This document shows, one piece after another, positions 33,360-42,043 of a stretch of DNA of 64,000 nucleotides. Position 1 is the stretch's first letter; each line of letters opens with the position of its first letter. Made by a program: the position numbers and the translations under genes. Origin of the DNA: Streptomyces sp. G44 (GTDB lineage Bacteria; Actinomycetota; Actinomycetes; Streptomycetales; Streptomycetaceae); assembly GCF_016905445.1 (NCBI RefSeq), contig NZ_JAFEXF010000004.1:1-64000 (forward strand), written 5' to 3'. A model generated the notes under the pieces. That model was not told the DNA's origin and did no database searches. It was given only the letters and a program-made list of their open reading frames with translations.

Positions 33360-34544
33360 CTACCTCCGCAGCAACGTCACCACCGCCGCCCCGCCCAGCC
33401 CGATGTTGTGCGCGAGCCCCACCCGCGCCCCCTCGACCTGCCGCGCCCCCGCCTCGCCCCGCAGCTGCCAGGTCAGTTCCGCCGCCTGCGCGATGCCGGT
33501 CGCGCCGAGCGGGTGGCCCTTGGAGATCAGGCCGCCGGAGGGGTTCACCACCCAGTGCCCGCCGTACGTCGTGGCGCCGCTCTCGACGAGCTTCCCGGAC
33601 TCGCCGGGCGCGCAGAGGCCCAGCGCCTCGTACGTCAGGAGTTCGTTGACGGAGAAGCAGTCGTGCAGCTCGATGACGTCCACGTCCGCGATGCCGAGTC
33701 CCGACCTCTCGTACACCCGGCGTGCCGCCTCCCGCGTCATCGGCTGCCCGACGGCGTCGACGCACGAGCCGGAGGCGAAGGACTCGGCGGTGTCCGTGGT
33801 CATCGCCTGGGCCACGATCTCCACGGCCCGCTCCGCCAGGCCGTGCCGCTCCACGAACCGCTCGGAGACGACGACCGCGGCCGCCGACCCGTCGGAGGTC
33901 GGCGAGCACTGGAGCTTGGTGAGCGGCCGGTGGACGGTCCTGGCGGCGAGGATCTCGTCGACGGTCCAGGCGTCCTGGAACTGGGCGTACGGATTGTGCG
34001 CCGAGTGCCGGTGGTTCTTGGCGCCGACGGCGGCGAGCTGCGCCTCGGTCGTGCCGTACGCCGCCATGTGCTCGCGCGCGGCGTTGCCGAAGATCTGCGC
34101 GGTGGGCGGGGTCGTCCCGAAGCCGTGCCGGGCCGCCATGATCCCGTAGTGGCGGGCGACGGGCGACGTCTTGAAGTCCCCTTCGCTCCCGCCTCCGAGG
34201 GAGCCGCGCGCCATCTTCTCGAAGCCGAGCGCGAGCACGCAGTCACCGGCCCCGCCCTCGACGAACTGACGGGCCATCATCAGCGCGGTCGAGCCGGTCG
34301 CGCAGTTGTTGTTGACGTTGTAGACCGGGACACCCGTCAGGCCGAGTTCGTAGACGGCGCGCTGCCCGGCGGCCGAGGGCTGGAAGCAGTAACCGGCGGC
34401 GACCTGCTCGACCCGGTCGTACGTGATGCCGGCGTCCTCCAAGGCCTTCGTGCCCGCCTCCTTCGCCATGTCCCAGTACTGCCACTCACGTGTCCCGGGC
34501 TTCTCGAACTTCGTCATTCCGACGCCGACGACGTACGCCTTCAT
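33360..34544 (-). CDS. SCP-x / Ltp-type thiolase (lipid-transfer protein, Ltp3-like)
   Basis: The 394-residue thiolase-fold protein begins [16 protein letters not shown], has the nucleophile region [13 protein letters not shown], the [10 protein letters not shown] segment and [14 protein letters not shown]. These are the landmarks of SCP-x thiolases and mycobacterial Ltp proteins; length equals Ltp3. Such enzymes act in carbon-carbon cleavage of steroid side-chain CoA esters, though some are inactive acyl carriers; the reaction here is not proven. The start was set by homology and a GAAGGGA site. A KstR box lies 62 bases upstream. Confidence 0.86.
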   Translation of the reverse strand: MKAYVVGVGMTKFEKPGTREWQYWDMAKEAGTKALEDAGITYDRVEQVAAGYCFQPSAAGQRAVYELGLTGVPVYNVNNNCATGSTALMMARQFVEGGAGDCVLALGFEKMARGSLGGGSEGDFKTSPVARHYGIMAARHGFGTTPPTAQIFGNAAREHMAAYGTTEAQLAAVGAKNHRHSAHNPYAQFQDAWTVDEILAARTVHRPLTKLQCSPTSDGSAAAVVVSERFVERHGLAERAVEIVAQAMTTDTAESFASGSCVDAVGQPMTREAARRVYERSGLGIADVDVIELHDCFSVNELLTYEALGLCAPGESGKLVESGATTYGGHWVVNPSGGLISKGHPLGATGIAQAAELTWQLRGEAGARQVEGARVGLAHNIGLGGAAVVTLLRR

Positions 34545-34605
34545 GGTGGTCCCTTCGCAATCGGACGGTTCCGTCACGGGGCAGATGGCCGGGCAGCGCG
34601 CAGAG

Positions 34606-34619
34606 TAGAACACGTTTCA
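34606..34619. promoter_or_regulatory. KstR operator before the Ltp-type thiolase
   Basis: TAGAACACGTTTCA fits TnnAACnnGTTnnA exactly. It lies 62 bases upstream of the thiolase start and about 210 bases before the divergent MFS gene at 34827. Confidence 0.8.
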
Positions 34620-34826
34620 ATCCGATGGAAGCCCAGGCGCCCTCGCCCTCGCCCTTGGCGGCTCCGGCGACGAGTCCGCCGGCGAGCCGGTCAACAAACG
34701 GTCAAGAGTTCCCCTCGTACGACGCCTGTCGGAATAGTCGCCCGGGGAAACAGGTTCGAGCTACACGTACCTACGCCGACCACCGTGCTCCCGCCGAGCC
34801 CGACTTCCGCCCGGAGGCCCCACGCA

Positions 34827-36569
34827 ATGTCGTTGACGACGACCCACCCACGCGGCATACGCGGAGTCGTCCCCGTACTCGCCTTCTCCGGCATCGTCGT
34901 CGCGGTGATGCAGACCCTGCTCGTGCCGGTCATCAAGGACCTGCCGGCCCTGCTGGGCACCGCCCCCTCGAACGCCACCTGGGTCCTGACCGCGACCCTC
35001 CTCGCGGGCGCCGTCGCCACGCCGATCATGGGCCGCCTCGGGGATCTCTTCGGCAAGCGGAAGATGCTGCTCGTCAGCCTCGCCGTGATGGTCGTCGGCT
35101 CGCTGGTCTGCGGTTTCACCGACGATCTGCTCGTGATGATCGCGGGCCGCGCCCTCCAGGGCTTCGCCATGGGCGCCATCCCGCTCGGCATCGGCCTGAT
35201 GCGCGACCAGCTGCCCCGCGAGAAGCTCGGCTCCGCGATGGCCCTGATGAGCTCCTCCATCGGCGTCGGCGGCGGCATCGCGCTGCCGCTGGCCGCGCTC
35301 GTCGCGCAGCACGCCGACTGGCACGCGCTGTTCTTCGGCGCCGCCGGGCTCGGCGTCCTGTCGATGGCGCTCACCCTCGTCTACGTGCCGGAGAGCCCCA
35401 TGCGGGCCAAGGGCACCTTCGACGTGCTCGGCGCCCTCGGCCTCTCCGCCGGGCTCGTGCTGTTCCTGCTGCCCATCACCAAGGGCAGCGACTGGGGCTG
35501 GAGCTCGGGCACCACGCTCGGCCTGTTCGCCGCCGCGGCCGTCGTCCTCGTCCTGTGGGGCGTGATGGAGCTGCGCCTCAAGGCGCCGCTGGTGGACCTG
35601 CGCACCACCGCCCGCCGCCCGGTGCTCTTCACCAACCTCGCCTCGATCATGGTCGGCGTCGCCTTCTACGCCGTCTCGCTCGTCCTGCCGCAGCTGCTCC
35701 AGCTGCCGTCCGCCACCGGTCACGGCCTCGGTCAGTCGATGGTCGTCGCGGGGCTGTGCGTGATGCCGCTCGGCCTGACGATGATGTTCACGGCGCCCGT
35801 CTACGCCCGCCTCTCGGCGAAGTACGGCCCGAAGACGACCCTGATCCTCGGCATGCTGATCATCGCCGTCGGCTACGGCGCGGGCCTCGGCCTGATGAGC
35901 GCCGCCTGGCAGACCATCGTCATCTCGGTGGTGCTCGGCGCGGGCATCGGTCTCGCCTACTCCTCGCTGCCCGCGCTCATCATCGGCTCCGTCGACCCCT
36001 CCGAGACGGGCGCGGCCAACGGTCTCAACACCCTGATGCGCTCCATCGGCACCTCCGTGTCGTCCGCCGTGATCGGCATGGTCCTCGCCAACACCGCGGA
36101 CCACGTCGGCGGCGTCGCCGTGCCCACCATGCACGGCTTCCGCGTCTCCTTCCTGATCGCCACGGGCGCGGTCGCCGTCGGCCTGCTCTTCGCCCTGCTG
36201 CTGCCCTCCGCGCGCCGCCCCGCCACGACGCAGCTGCGGGCCAGCAGCGAGGAGGACGCCAACCTGGAGCGCGCGGCCAAGGCCCTCTCGGGCTTCCGGG
36301 GCCGGGTGCGCGGAGCGGACGGCGCCCCGCTGGCCCGCGCCAAGGTGACGCTGATCGACCCCCGCGGCAAGCAGGCGGGCGCCGCCCTCACCGACGACGA
36401 GGGCCGCTACGCCCTGGCCGTGCCCGCCGACGGCTCCTACGTCCTCGCCGCCACCGCCACGGGGCACGCGCCGCGCGCCTCGGCGGCGGCGTACCACGGG
36501 GACGACCGGCCGGTGCGGGTCGACCTGGCCCTGACGGGTTCGCCGGAGGAGAGCGACGTCCCAACCTGA
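34827..36569 (+). CDS. MFS transporter fused to a carboxypeptidase-regulatory-like beta-sandwich domain
   Basis: The 580-residue protein has residues 1-470 as a 14-helix DHA2-type transporter (VPVIKDLPALLGTAPSNATW, motif A GRLGDLFGKRKML, GLNTLMRSIGTSVSSAVIG). After the last helix, about 490-575 form a CarboxypepD_reg/transthyretin-like sandwich (GFRGRVRGADGAPLARAKVT, DDEGRYALAVPADGSYVLAA). Transporters with such a soluble tail occur in streptomycetes; the tail's side of the membrane and role are unknown. It may bind substrate or a partner. ATG 34827 follows CCGGAGG. A terminator follows at 36598. Confidence 0.86.
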   Translation: MSLTTTHPRGIRGVVPVLAFSGIVVAVMQTLLVPVIKDLPALLGTAPSNATWVLTATLLAGAVATPIMGRLGDLFGKRKMLLVSLAVMVVGSLVCGFTDDLLVMIAGRALQGFAMGAIPLGIGLMRDQLPREKLGSAMALMSSSIGVGGGIALPLAALVAQHADWHALFFGAAGLGVLSMALTLVYVPESPMRAKGTFDVLGALGLSAGLVLFLLPITKGSDWGWSSGTTLGLFAAAAVVLVLWGVMELRLKAPLVDLRTTARRPVLFTNLASIMVGVAFYAVSLVLPQLLQLPSATGHGLGQSMVVAGLCVMPLGLTMMFTAPVYARLSAKYGPKTTLILGMLIIAVGYGAGLGLMSAAWQTIVISVVLGAGIGLAYSSLPALIIGSVDPSETGAANGLNTLMRSIGTSVSSAVIGMVLANTADHVGGVAVPTMHGFRVSFLIATGAVAVGLLFALLLPSARRPATTQLRASSEEDANLERAAKALSGFRGRVRGADGAPLARAKVTLIDPRGKQAGAALTDDEGRYALAVPADGSYVLAATATGHAPRASAAAYHGDDRPVRVDLALTGSPEESDVPT

Positions 36570-36597
36570 GGCCGCGGCCCGACGTACGTACGCGGTC

Positions 36598-36629
36598 GGC
36601 ACCCCCGTCACCCCGGTGGCGGGGGTGCC
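36598..36629 (+). terminator. Terminator after the MFS fusion gene
   Basis: GGCACCCCCG (36598-36607) pairs perfectly with CGGGGGTGCC (36620-36629), with a 12-nt loop. The following bases contain a short direct repeat (GCATCATGG twice) but no T-run. Confidence 0.75.
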
Positions 36630-36694
36630 GTGCATCATGGTCTGCATCATGGGCGCCGGTACCACCCATTCGTACGCATGACCTGGAGGAAACC

Positions 36695-37351
36695 GTGGCC
36701 GTGGCCGCCGAACCCACGCCGGAGGTCCTCGCCGCGTTCGAGGCCGCCAAGGGCTTCATGCCGCGCGGTGAGGGTCTCGCGCTGTACGCGGCCGCCACGG
36801 AGGCCGCCGCCCTCGGCCTGCCCCTCCTGGAGGTCGGCACCTACTGCGGCCGCTCCACCATCCTGCTCGCCGACGCGGCCCGCGCCGCCGGGGTGAGCGC
36901 GATCACCGTGGACCACCACCGCGGCAGCGAGGAGCAGCAGCCCGGCTGGGAGTACCACGACCCGGAGACGGTGGACCCCGAGGTCGGCCTGATGGACACG
37001 CTCCCCGCCTTCCGCCGCACCCTGCACCGGGCGGGCCTGGAGGAGCACGTGATCGCGGTCGTGGGCCGTTCGCCGCAGGTGGCGAAGGCGTGGGGCGGGG
37101 CGCTCGGCCTGGTCTTCATCGACGGCGGCCACACCGACGAGCACGCCACGGCCGACTACGAGGGCTGGGCGCCGCACCTCGCGGAGGGCGGGCTGCTCGT
37201 CATCCACGACGTCTTCCCCGACCCGGTCGACATCATGACCGGGCAGGCGCCCTACCGCGTCTACCTCAGGGCCCTGGCGTCCGGGGCGTTCACCGAGGTC
37301 TCGGCGGTGGACTCGCTGCGCGTGCTGCGGCGAACGGGAGCGGGGATCTGA
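36695..37351 (+). CDS. Class I SAM-dependent methyltransferase (Methyltransf_24 type)
   Basis: The 218-residue enzyme has motif I in LLEVGTYCGRSTILLADAA near residue 45, the acidic AITVDHHRGSEEQQPGW loop, and LVFIDGGHTDEHATADYEGW and LLVIHDVFPDP, typical of O-methyltransferase-like proteins acting on sugars or phenols. The substrate is unknown. GTG 36695 follows a CTGGAGGA site. It is followed 22 bases later by the amidase gene on the same strand. Confidence 0.82.
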   Translation: MAVAAEPTPEVLAAFEAAKGFMPRGEGLALYAAATEAAALGLPLLEVGTYCGRSTILLADAARAAGVSAITVDHHRGSEEQQPGWEYHDPETVDPEVGLMDTLPAFRRTLHRAGLEEHVIAVVGRSPQVAKAWGGALGLVFIDGGHTDEHATADYEGWAPHLAEGGLLVIHDVFPDPVDIMTGQAPYRVYLRALASGAFTEVSAVDSLRVLRRTGAGI

Positions 37352-37373
37352 GCGCGCGGCTAGGCTCGCCCTC

Positions 37374-38393
37374 GTGTCGTACGTAGGTCCGGAATTCGAT
37401 CCGTCCCAGCCGCCCAGGCGCCGCATCGGCCGCCCGCTGACCGTGGCGGTGGCCGCGCTGGTGCCCACCTGCCTGGCGGGCTGGCTGGTCTACCAGGCGA
37501 CGAGCGGGCCCGACGGGAACGGACCGGCGGGATCGCTGCCGGCGCCGTCGAGCCCGTCCGCCGAGCGGTCCACGCCCTCCGAGGCCGGTCCGTCCTCCTC
37601 CGCGCGCCCCTCGAAGTCCGGCAAAGGGAAGGAAGAGGGCAAGGGGAAGGGCGAGGACGGCAAGGGCGACGGCAACGATTCGAGCACGAAACCGCCCGCG
37701 CGCCGCCCCGCCGCCGACGGGCCCCTCAAGGGCAAGGTGGTCGTCGTCGACCCCGGGCACAACACGGGCAACTTCCGGCACACCGCCGAGATCAACCGCC
37801 AGGTCGACATCGGTACGAACCGCAAGGAATGCGACACCACGGGCACGTCCACGAACGACGGTTACACCGAGGCCTCCTTCACCCTGGACGTGGCCCGCCG
37901 CCTGCGTACGCTGCTCGAACAGCAGGGCGCCACGGTCACGTTCACCCAGGACGGCGACCGCCCCTGGGGCCCGTGCGTCGACGAGCGCGCCCGGATCGGC
38001 AACGAAGCCCGCGCCGACGCGGTGGTCTCCATCCACGCCGACGGCTCTGGCGCGGGCAACCGCGGCTACCACGTGATCCTGCCCGCGAAGGTGAAGGGCG
38101 GCGCGGCCGACACCTCTCCGATCGTGGCCCCCTCCCGCGAGCTGGGCGAGCGCATCGCCGGGAAGTTCCTGAGCGCGACCGGCAGCGCCCCCTCCAACTA
38201 CGTGGGCGGCGGCACCGGCCTGGACGTCCGCAGCGACCTCGGCGGCCTCAACCTCTCCACCGTTCCCAAGGTGTTCATCGAGTGCGGCAACATGCGGGAC
38301 GCGAAGGACGCGGCGCTCCTGAAGAGCGCGGAATGGCGGCAGAAGGCGGCACGGGGCATTTCTGAGGGAATCGACGGTTTCCTGCGGGGATAA
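37374..38393 (+). CDS. Membrane-anchored N-acetylmuramoyl-L-alanine amidase (Amidase_3)
   Basis: The 339-residue protein has an N-terminal membrane anchor (LTVAVAALVPTCLAGWLVY), then a 70-residue Ser/Lys/Gly linker, then the amidase domain from about residue 118. That domain has zinc ligands in VVVDPGHNTGN, Glu in GYTEASFTLDVA and His in VVSIHADGSGAGN, and the catalytic Glu in VFIECGNMRDAKDA. It cleaves the amide between muramic acid and L-alanine of peptidoglycan outside the membrane, acting in cell separation or wall turnover. The start is GTG. Confidence 0.9.
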   Translation: MSYVGPEFDPSQPPRRRIGRPLTVAVAALVPTCLAGWLVYQATSGPDGNGPAGSLPAPSSPSAERSTPSEAGPSSSARPSKSGKGKEEGKGKGEDGKGDGNDSSTKPPARRPAADGPLKGKVVVVDPGHNTGNFRHTAEINRQVDIGTNRKECDTTGTSTNDGYTEASFTLDVARRLRTLLEQQGATVTFTQDGDRPWGPCVDERARIGNEARADAVVSIHADGSGAGNRGYHVILPAKVKGGAADTSPIVAPSRELGERIAGKFLSATGSAPSNYVGGGTGLDVRSDLGGLNLSTVPKVFIECGNMRDAKDAALLKSAEWRQKAARGISEGIDGFLRG

Positions 38394-38575
38394 CGCGTGA
38401 ACGTCCGCGCACCAAGTCGTGCACGTCTTTATCCCGAGCAGACACCCGCTGTGTACGGACGATATTGTCCTCCCTACGATGAGGGGCCACCCCCGCGCTT
38501 CGCGCACCGCGACACGAACGCGACTACGGCGACAGCGACGCCTCCACTGACGAGACGACTGACGAAGGACCTGAA

Positions 38576-39442
38576 GTGAATTTCCGCTCCCTCACTCGAG
38601 GCGACGGCGTGGTGATCGGAGCAGCGGTGTTGCTCTTCATCGCCTCGTTCCTCAATACGCTGGACCCTGACGGCGGCGACAGCGACAAGTTCCCCAACGC
38701 CTGGGAGAACGGCAACCTGCTGATCAGCGTGTATCTGCTCGGCATCATCGGTGCGGCGCTCATCGTCGTGGGCCGCGCGATGCCGCAGCAGCGCAAGGTC
38801 GCGGGTCTCGACCTCGGCCAGCTCGGGGTGGCGTTCACCATCGCCTCCGCCCTCAGCTCGCTCGGCGCGATCTTCGACACCGACCAGTCGTACGGCTTCC
38901 TCTTCGACCAATTCGGGGGCAGCAGCGAGAGCCCCGACGCCGGTGTCGGCCTCATCCTCGGCCTGATCGGCGCGCTCGTGCTTGCCGCCGCCGCGGTCGC
39001 CACGCAGATCGTCCCGGCCCTGAAGGCCCCCCTCATGGGCGCCCCGCGTCCGGCCGCCCCGCAGCCCTACGGCGGCCAGCCGCAGGGTGGCTACGGCTAC
39101 CCGGGCGCCGGCCAGCCGCAGGCGGGCGCCCCCTACGGCGGCCAGCCCGGTCAGCCCGGCCAGCCGCAGGGCCAGTCCTTCGGCGGTCAGCCGCAGCCGC
39201 AGGGCGGGCAGACCCCGCCGCCCGCGCAGGCGCAGCCGTCCGGTGACTTCTCGCCGTTCTGGTTCGCCGTGCCGGTGCCGCGTCCGCTGTACGCGGAGGA
39301 CGGCTCGCCCACGCCGATCGCCGAACTGGCGCCCGGCACCTGGTACTTGGCCGTCGAGCAGCGCGGCGCGACCCTGGTGGCCCAGACGCAGGACGGCCGC
39401 CGCGGCGTCCTCCAGGACACCACGGGGATCCAGCGCGGCTGA
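38576..39442 (+). CDS. Four-helix membrane protein with Gln/Pro/Gly-rich tail
   Basis: The 288-residue protein has four membrane helices within residues 12-155 (VVIGAAVLLFIASFLNTL; LLISVYLLGIIGAALIVVG; VAFTIASALSSLGAI; LILGLIGALVLAAAAVA), resembling the DUF5336-type arrangement. A low-complexity tail follows (repeats of YGGQPQ and GQPGQP), then a compact 60-residue C-terminal domain (FWFAVPVPRPLYAEDGSPTP). The function is unknown. GTG 38576 follows GAAGGAC. Confidence 0.7.
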   Translation: MNFRSLTRGDGVVIGAAVLLFIASFLNTLDPDGGDSDKFPNAWENGNLLISVYLLGIIGAALIVVGRAMPQQRKVAGLDLGQLGVAFTIASALSSLGAIFDTDQSYGFLFDQFGGSSESPDAGVGLILGLIGALVLAAAAVATQIVPALKAPLMGAPRPAAPQPYGGQPQGGYGYPGAGQPQAGAPYGGQPGQPGQPQGQSFGGQPQPQGGQTPPPAQAQPSGDFSPFWFAVPVPRPLYAEDGSPTPIAELAPGTWYLAVEQRGATLVAQTQDGRRGVLQDTTGIQRG

Positions 39443-39458
39443 CCCCCACGGCGCCTCG

Positions 39459-39488
39459 CGGCCCCTCGCCCTTCCGGGCGGGGGGCCG
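39459..39488 (+). terminator. Terminator hairpin
   Basis: CGGCCCCTCGCCC (39459-39471) and GGGCGGGGGGCCG (39476-39488) pair over 13 bases with one mismatch and a TTCC loop, followed by TTGT. It lies 17 bases after the membrane-protein stop. Confidence 0.8.
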
Positions 39489-39517
39489 TTGTCGTACAGT
39501 CGCCCGCCAGCAGGTAA

Positions 39518-39532
39518 CTGACAGACCGTCAG
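39518..39532. promoter_or_regulatory. CTGAC-N5-GTCAG palindrome before the LLM gene
   Basis: CTGACAGACCGTCAG lies 19 bases upstream of the ATG at 39551, where a repressor would block transcription or initiation. A near copy is at 31242-31256 upstream of the MaoC operon. Confidence 0.55.
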
Positions 39533-39550
39533 CAACCGGGAGGGCACGCG

Positions 39551-40561
39551 ATGAGGCTCGGGCTCGCACTCGGCTACTGGGGGCGCGGCCCCGACCCCGG
39601 CCACCTCGCCCTCGCCCAGGAGGCCGAGCGGCTCGGCTACGACTCGGTGTGGACCGCCGAGGCCTGGGGCTCGGACGCCTTCACGCCGCTGACCTGGATC
39701 GCCGCGCGGACCTCACGGATCCGGCTGGGCACGGCCGTCGCGCAGATGGCGGCGCGCTCCCCGGTCACCACCGCCATGCACGCCCTCACCCTCGACCACC
39801 TCTCCGGCGGCCGGATGACGCTCGGTCTCGGCCTGTCGGGGCCGCAGGTGGTGGAGGGCTGGTACGGGCGGCCCTTCCCGAAGTCGCCGCTGACCGCCAC
39901 CCGGGAGTACGTCGAGGTCGTCCGCCAGGTGCTGCGCCGCGAGGGTCCGGTGGAGGTCGCCGGCCGCTTCCACGCCCACCCCTACCGGGGCGAGGACGGC
40001 ACCGGCCTCGGCAGGCCGCTCAAGCCGATCACGCATCCGCTCAGGGCCGACCTGCCGGTCCTGCTCGGCGCGGAGGGGCCCAAGAACATCGCGCAGACGA
40101 CGCGGATCGCGGACGGCTGGCTGCCGCTGTACTGGTCGCCGACGCGCACGGACGCGTACGAGGCCTCGCTGGGCGGCCTGCGGGAGGGCTTCACGATCGC
40201 CCCGATGGCGCGGGCGAAGGTCTGCGACGACGTCGCCGAAGGGCTGCTGCCCGTCAAGGCCATGCTCGGCTTCTACATCGGCGGCATGGGGCACGCCGCC
40301 CGCAACTTCCACGCCGACCTGATGGCGCGCATGGGCTACGGGGAAGAGGCGCGGCGCGTCCAGGAGCTGTTCCTCGCGGGCCGCAGGGAGGAGGCCGTGC
40401 GCGCGGTGCCGGACGCCTTCGCCGACGAGATCTCCCTGGTCGGTCCGCGCGGACGCGTCGCCGAGCGGCTGGCGCTGTGGCGCGCGGGCCCGGTCACCGA
40501 CCTGCTGCTCCTCGCGCCGGACCCGCACACCCTGCGGGTCCTCGCCGAGTTGAACTCCTAG
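39551..40561 (+). CDS. LLM-class F420-dependent oxidoreductase
   Basis: The 336-residue luciferase-like TIM barrel begins MRLGLALGYWGRGPD and has LAQEAERLGYDSVWTAEAWG, IRLGTAVAQMAARSPVTTA and LDHLSGGRMTLGLGLSGPQVVEGWYG, all typical of F420-dependent dehydrogenases. These use reduced F420 to reduce alcohols, ketones or enoyl groups; related proteins occur in steroid and lipid catabolism of actinobacteria. The substrate is unknown. The operator shared with the MaoC promoter hints at a lipid-related role. Confidence 0.88.
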   Translation: MRLGLALGYWGRGPDPGHLALAQEAERLGYDSVWTAEAWGSDAFTPLTWIAARTSRIRLGTAVAQMAARSPVTTAMHALTLDHLSGGRMTLGLGLSGPQVVEGWYGRPFPKSPLTATREYVEVVRQVLRREGPVEVAGRFHAHPYRGEDGTGLGRPLKPITHPLRADLPVLLGAEGPKNIAQTTRIADGWLPLYWSPTRTDAYEASLGGLREGFTIAPMARAKVCDDVAEGLLPVKAMLGFYIGGMGHAARNFHADLMARMGYGEEARRVQELFLAGRREEAVRAVPDAFADEISLVGPRGRVAERLALWRAGPVTDLLLLAPDPHTLRVLAELNS

Positions 40562-40901
40562 GCGCTCTCCCCTGGACCAGCCGGCCGTCCGTCCGTTGCT
40601 CCCGGACCGGACACCGAAGCGCGAGCCGCGATCCCCAGGGGCCGCCCCGAAACGAAGTGACCGATTAATCCACGTGTGGGTTGCATGCATCTTTGGTGAG
40701 GATCGTCACGCAATGGTGATTGGCGGTGCCCCTGAGTGGTCCGTTATGTTCATGATCATTCCGCTCGGGGCCGGGCCCAACTTCGCCTCGAGTCAAGGAA
40801 TTGAGGAATCAAAGGCGGATGTGGGCGCCAGTGCACAGGTTTCGCAGGCCAGGTGCACTCGTGACGCCCACACCCTTTTCACCTTCGATCAAGGAGCATA
40901 C
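40562..40901 (+). promoter_or_regulatory. AT-richer upstream region of a secreted protein gene
   Basis: There is no gene. From about 40650 the base composition becomes clearly richer in A and T than the surroundings (gttgcatgcatctttggtgagg; ttcatgatcattcc), as expected of a long regulated promoter region or of transferred DNA. I could not fix one promoter with confidence. Confidence 0.4.
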
Positions 40902-41426
40902 GTGAACCGCAAGGGACTGCGCATAGCCGCCGCCGCTGCCCTGGCCGGCGTCGCCTTCGGAGTCGCCGCCCCGATGGCATCGGCCACCGAGGCCCGCCGC
41001 GCGCAGGAGGCAGCCGTACAGTTCGAGGAGTCACTGCGCCCGACGGCGAGCGACGTGCGTGACCTCATCTCGCGCATGCGCGCCGATGGTGCGAATGAGC
41101 AGGAGATCGGGCAGTTCGAGCGGTACGCCCAGCAGTTGGAGAACCCCCACCACCGCACGAAGCGGGCCCTGGGCATGGGCACGATCGTGCGCAAGCTGAT
41201 CGTCGCGGGTCTGCGTCACGGCGGCACCTGGGCCGGCAAAATCCTCGGCAAGGTCAACAAGAAGACCGGACGGTACGTCGGCAAGTACGGCAACAAGATC
41301 GCCGACGCCATCGAGGACGTCGAGGGCTGGAGCGAGACCGCCCTGAGCATCGCTCTGGTCCGCGCCGGCGTCCCGACCGACGTCGCTCACGACCTCGCGC
41401 ACGCGATCATGCTCGTCGCGATCTGA
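40902..41426 (+). CDS. Secreted preproprotein, candidate bacteriocin
   Basis: The 174-residue protein starts at GTG 40902 with AAGGAG upstream. Residues 1-28 form a Sec signal ending MASA. Residues about 29-84 are helical and acid-rich (VQFEESLRPTASDVRDLISR), followed by HHRTKR at 83-88, a likely processing site. Residues 89-174 are cysteine-free, basic and amphipathic in the first half (TIVRKLIVAGLRHGGTWAGK, KVNKKTGRYVGKYGNK), then hydrophobic helices. I recognise no family. The signal-propeptide-basic-site layout resembles prepro-antimicrobial proteins, and the next gene encodes a small membrane protein; both points are inference. Confidence 0.6.
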   Translation: MNRKGLRIAAAAALAGVAFGVAAPMASATEARRAQEAAVQFEESLRPTASDVRDLISRMRADGANEQEIGQFERYAQQLENPHHRTKRALGMGTIVRKLIVAGLRHGGTWAGKILGKVNKKTGRYVGKYGNKIADAIEDVEGWSETALSIALVRAGVPTDVAHDLAHAIMLVAI

Positions 41427-41445
41427 GCCCTGTCCCATGAGCGTC

Positions 41446-41481
41446 GGACCGCGCTCTCCTTGCCTCGCGAGGGCGTGGTCC
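41446..41481 (+). other. Hairpin between the secreted and membrane protein genes
   Basis: GGACCGCGC (41446-41454) and GCGTGGTCC (41473-41481) pair with one mismatch. There is no T-run, so it may be a partial terminator or a stabilising stem that sets the ratio of the two products. Confidence 0.45.
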
Positions 41482-41521
41482 GCCTCAGGAACTGCCCACT
41501 TGCGCCAGGAAGGTGTCAGCG

Positions 41522-42004
41522 ATGAGTGACGAACGTCGGCCAGAGGACGAGAAGGAGCCGACATGGGGTTCCTTCACCACCGGAGGGAAAGTACTCGCCG
41601 CGGTCGGGTTCACCGGGCTGGGGCTCGGCGTCGCAGCCCTCGTCATGCTCTTCCTCCTGCTCGTGGTCCTGGTGGTCACGGCTCTGTTCAGCGACCTGAT
41701 CGAGTTCGATGGACTGAGCGCGCTGTTCTGGGCCGCACTGCTGTCTCTCCCCTGCGGGGTCCTCGCCGCTCTCTTCACCGCGCCGGTGCGTCTTCTCCTG
41801 CGGCTCAGCAGCCTCGCAGAGCGGACCAAGCGGGCTGCGGGAGAGGCCACTTCGTGCCTGACGACGTTCCTGGCCGCCCTCTTCGTCCTCGAGTTCACTC
41901 CGGGACTGCACGCCACCGACCCGTGGCTTCCTGCGGCAGCGGCAACCGTGCTCGGGGTCGTGGCGAACCTGATCGTGGCCCGAGTGGAGTCACGTATGCG
42001 GTGA
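41522..42004 (+). CDS. Four-helix membrane protein, possible immunity protein
   Basis: The 160-residue protein has a charged N-terminus (MSDERRPEDEKEP) and four hydrophobic segments (VLAAVGFTGLGLGVAALVML; FLLLVVLVVTALF; ALFWAALLSLPCGVLAALF; LTTFLAALFVLEF, then WLPAAAATVLGVVANLIVA). No family was recognised. ATG 41522 has AGGAAGG eight bases upstream. It follows the secreted preproprotein on the same strand after 95 bases. Small polytopic proteins next to bacteriocin genes commonly give immunity, hence the suggestion. Confidence 0.6.
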   Translation: MSDERRPEDEKEPTWGSFTTGGKVLAAVGFTGLGLGVAALVMLFLLLVVLVVTALFSDLIEFDGLSALFWAALLSLPCGVLAALFTAPVRLLLRLSSLAERTKRAAGEATSCLTTFLAALFVLEFTPGLHATDPWLPAAAATVLGVVANLIVARVESRMR

Positions 42005-42043
42005 GCCCGGGTCAGCCTCGCGCAGCCCGGCCGGCCGGATGGG

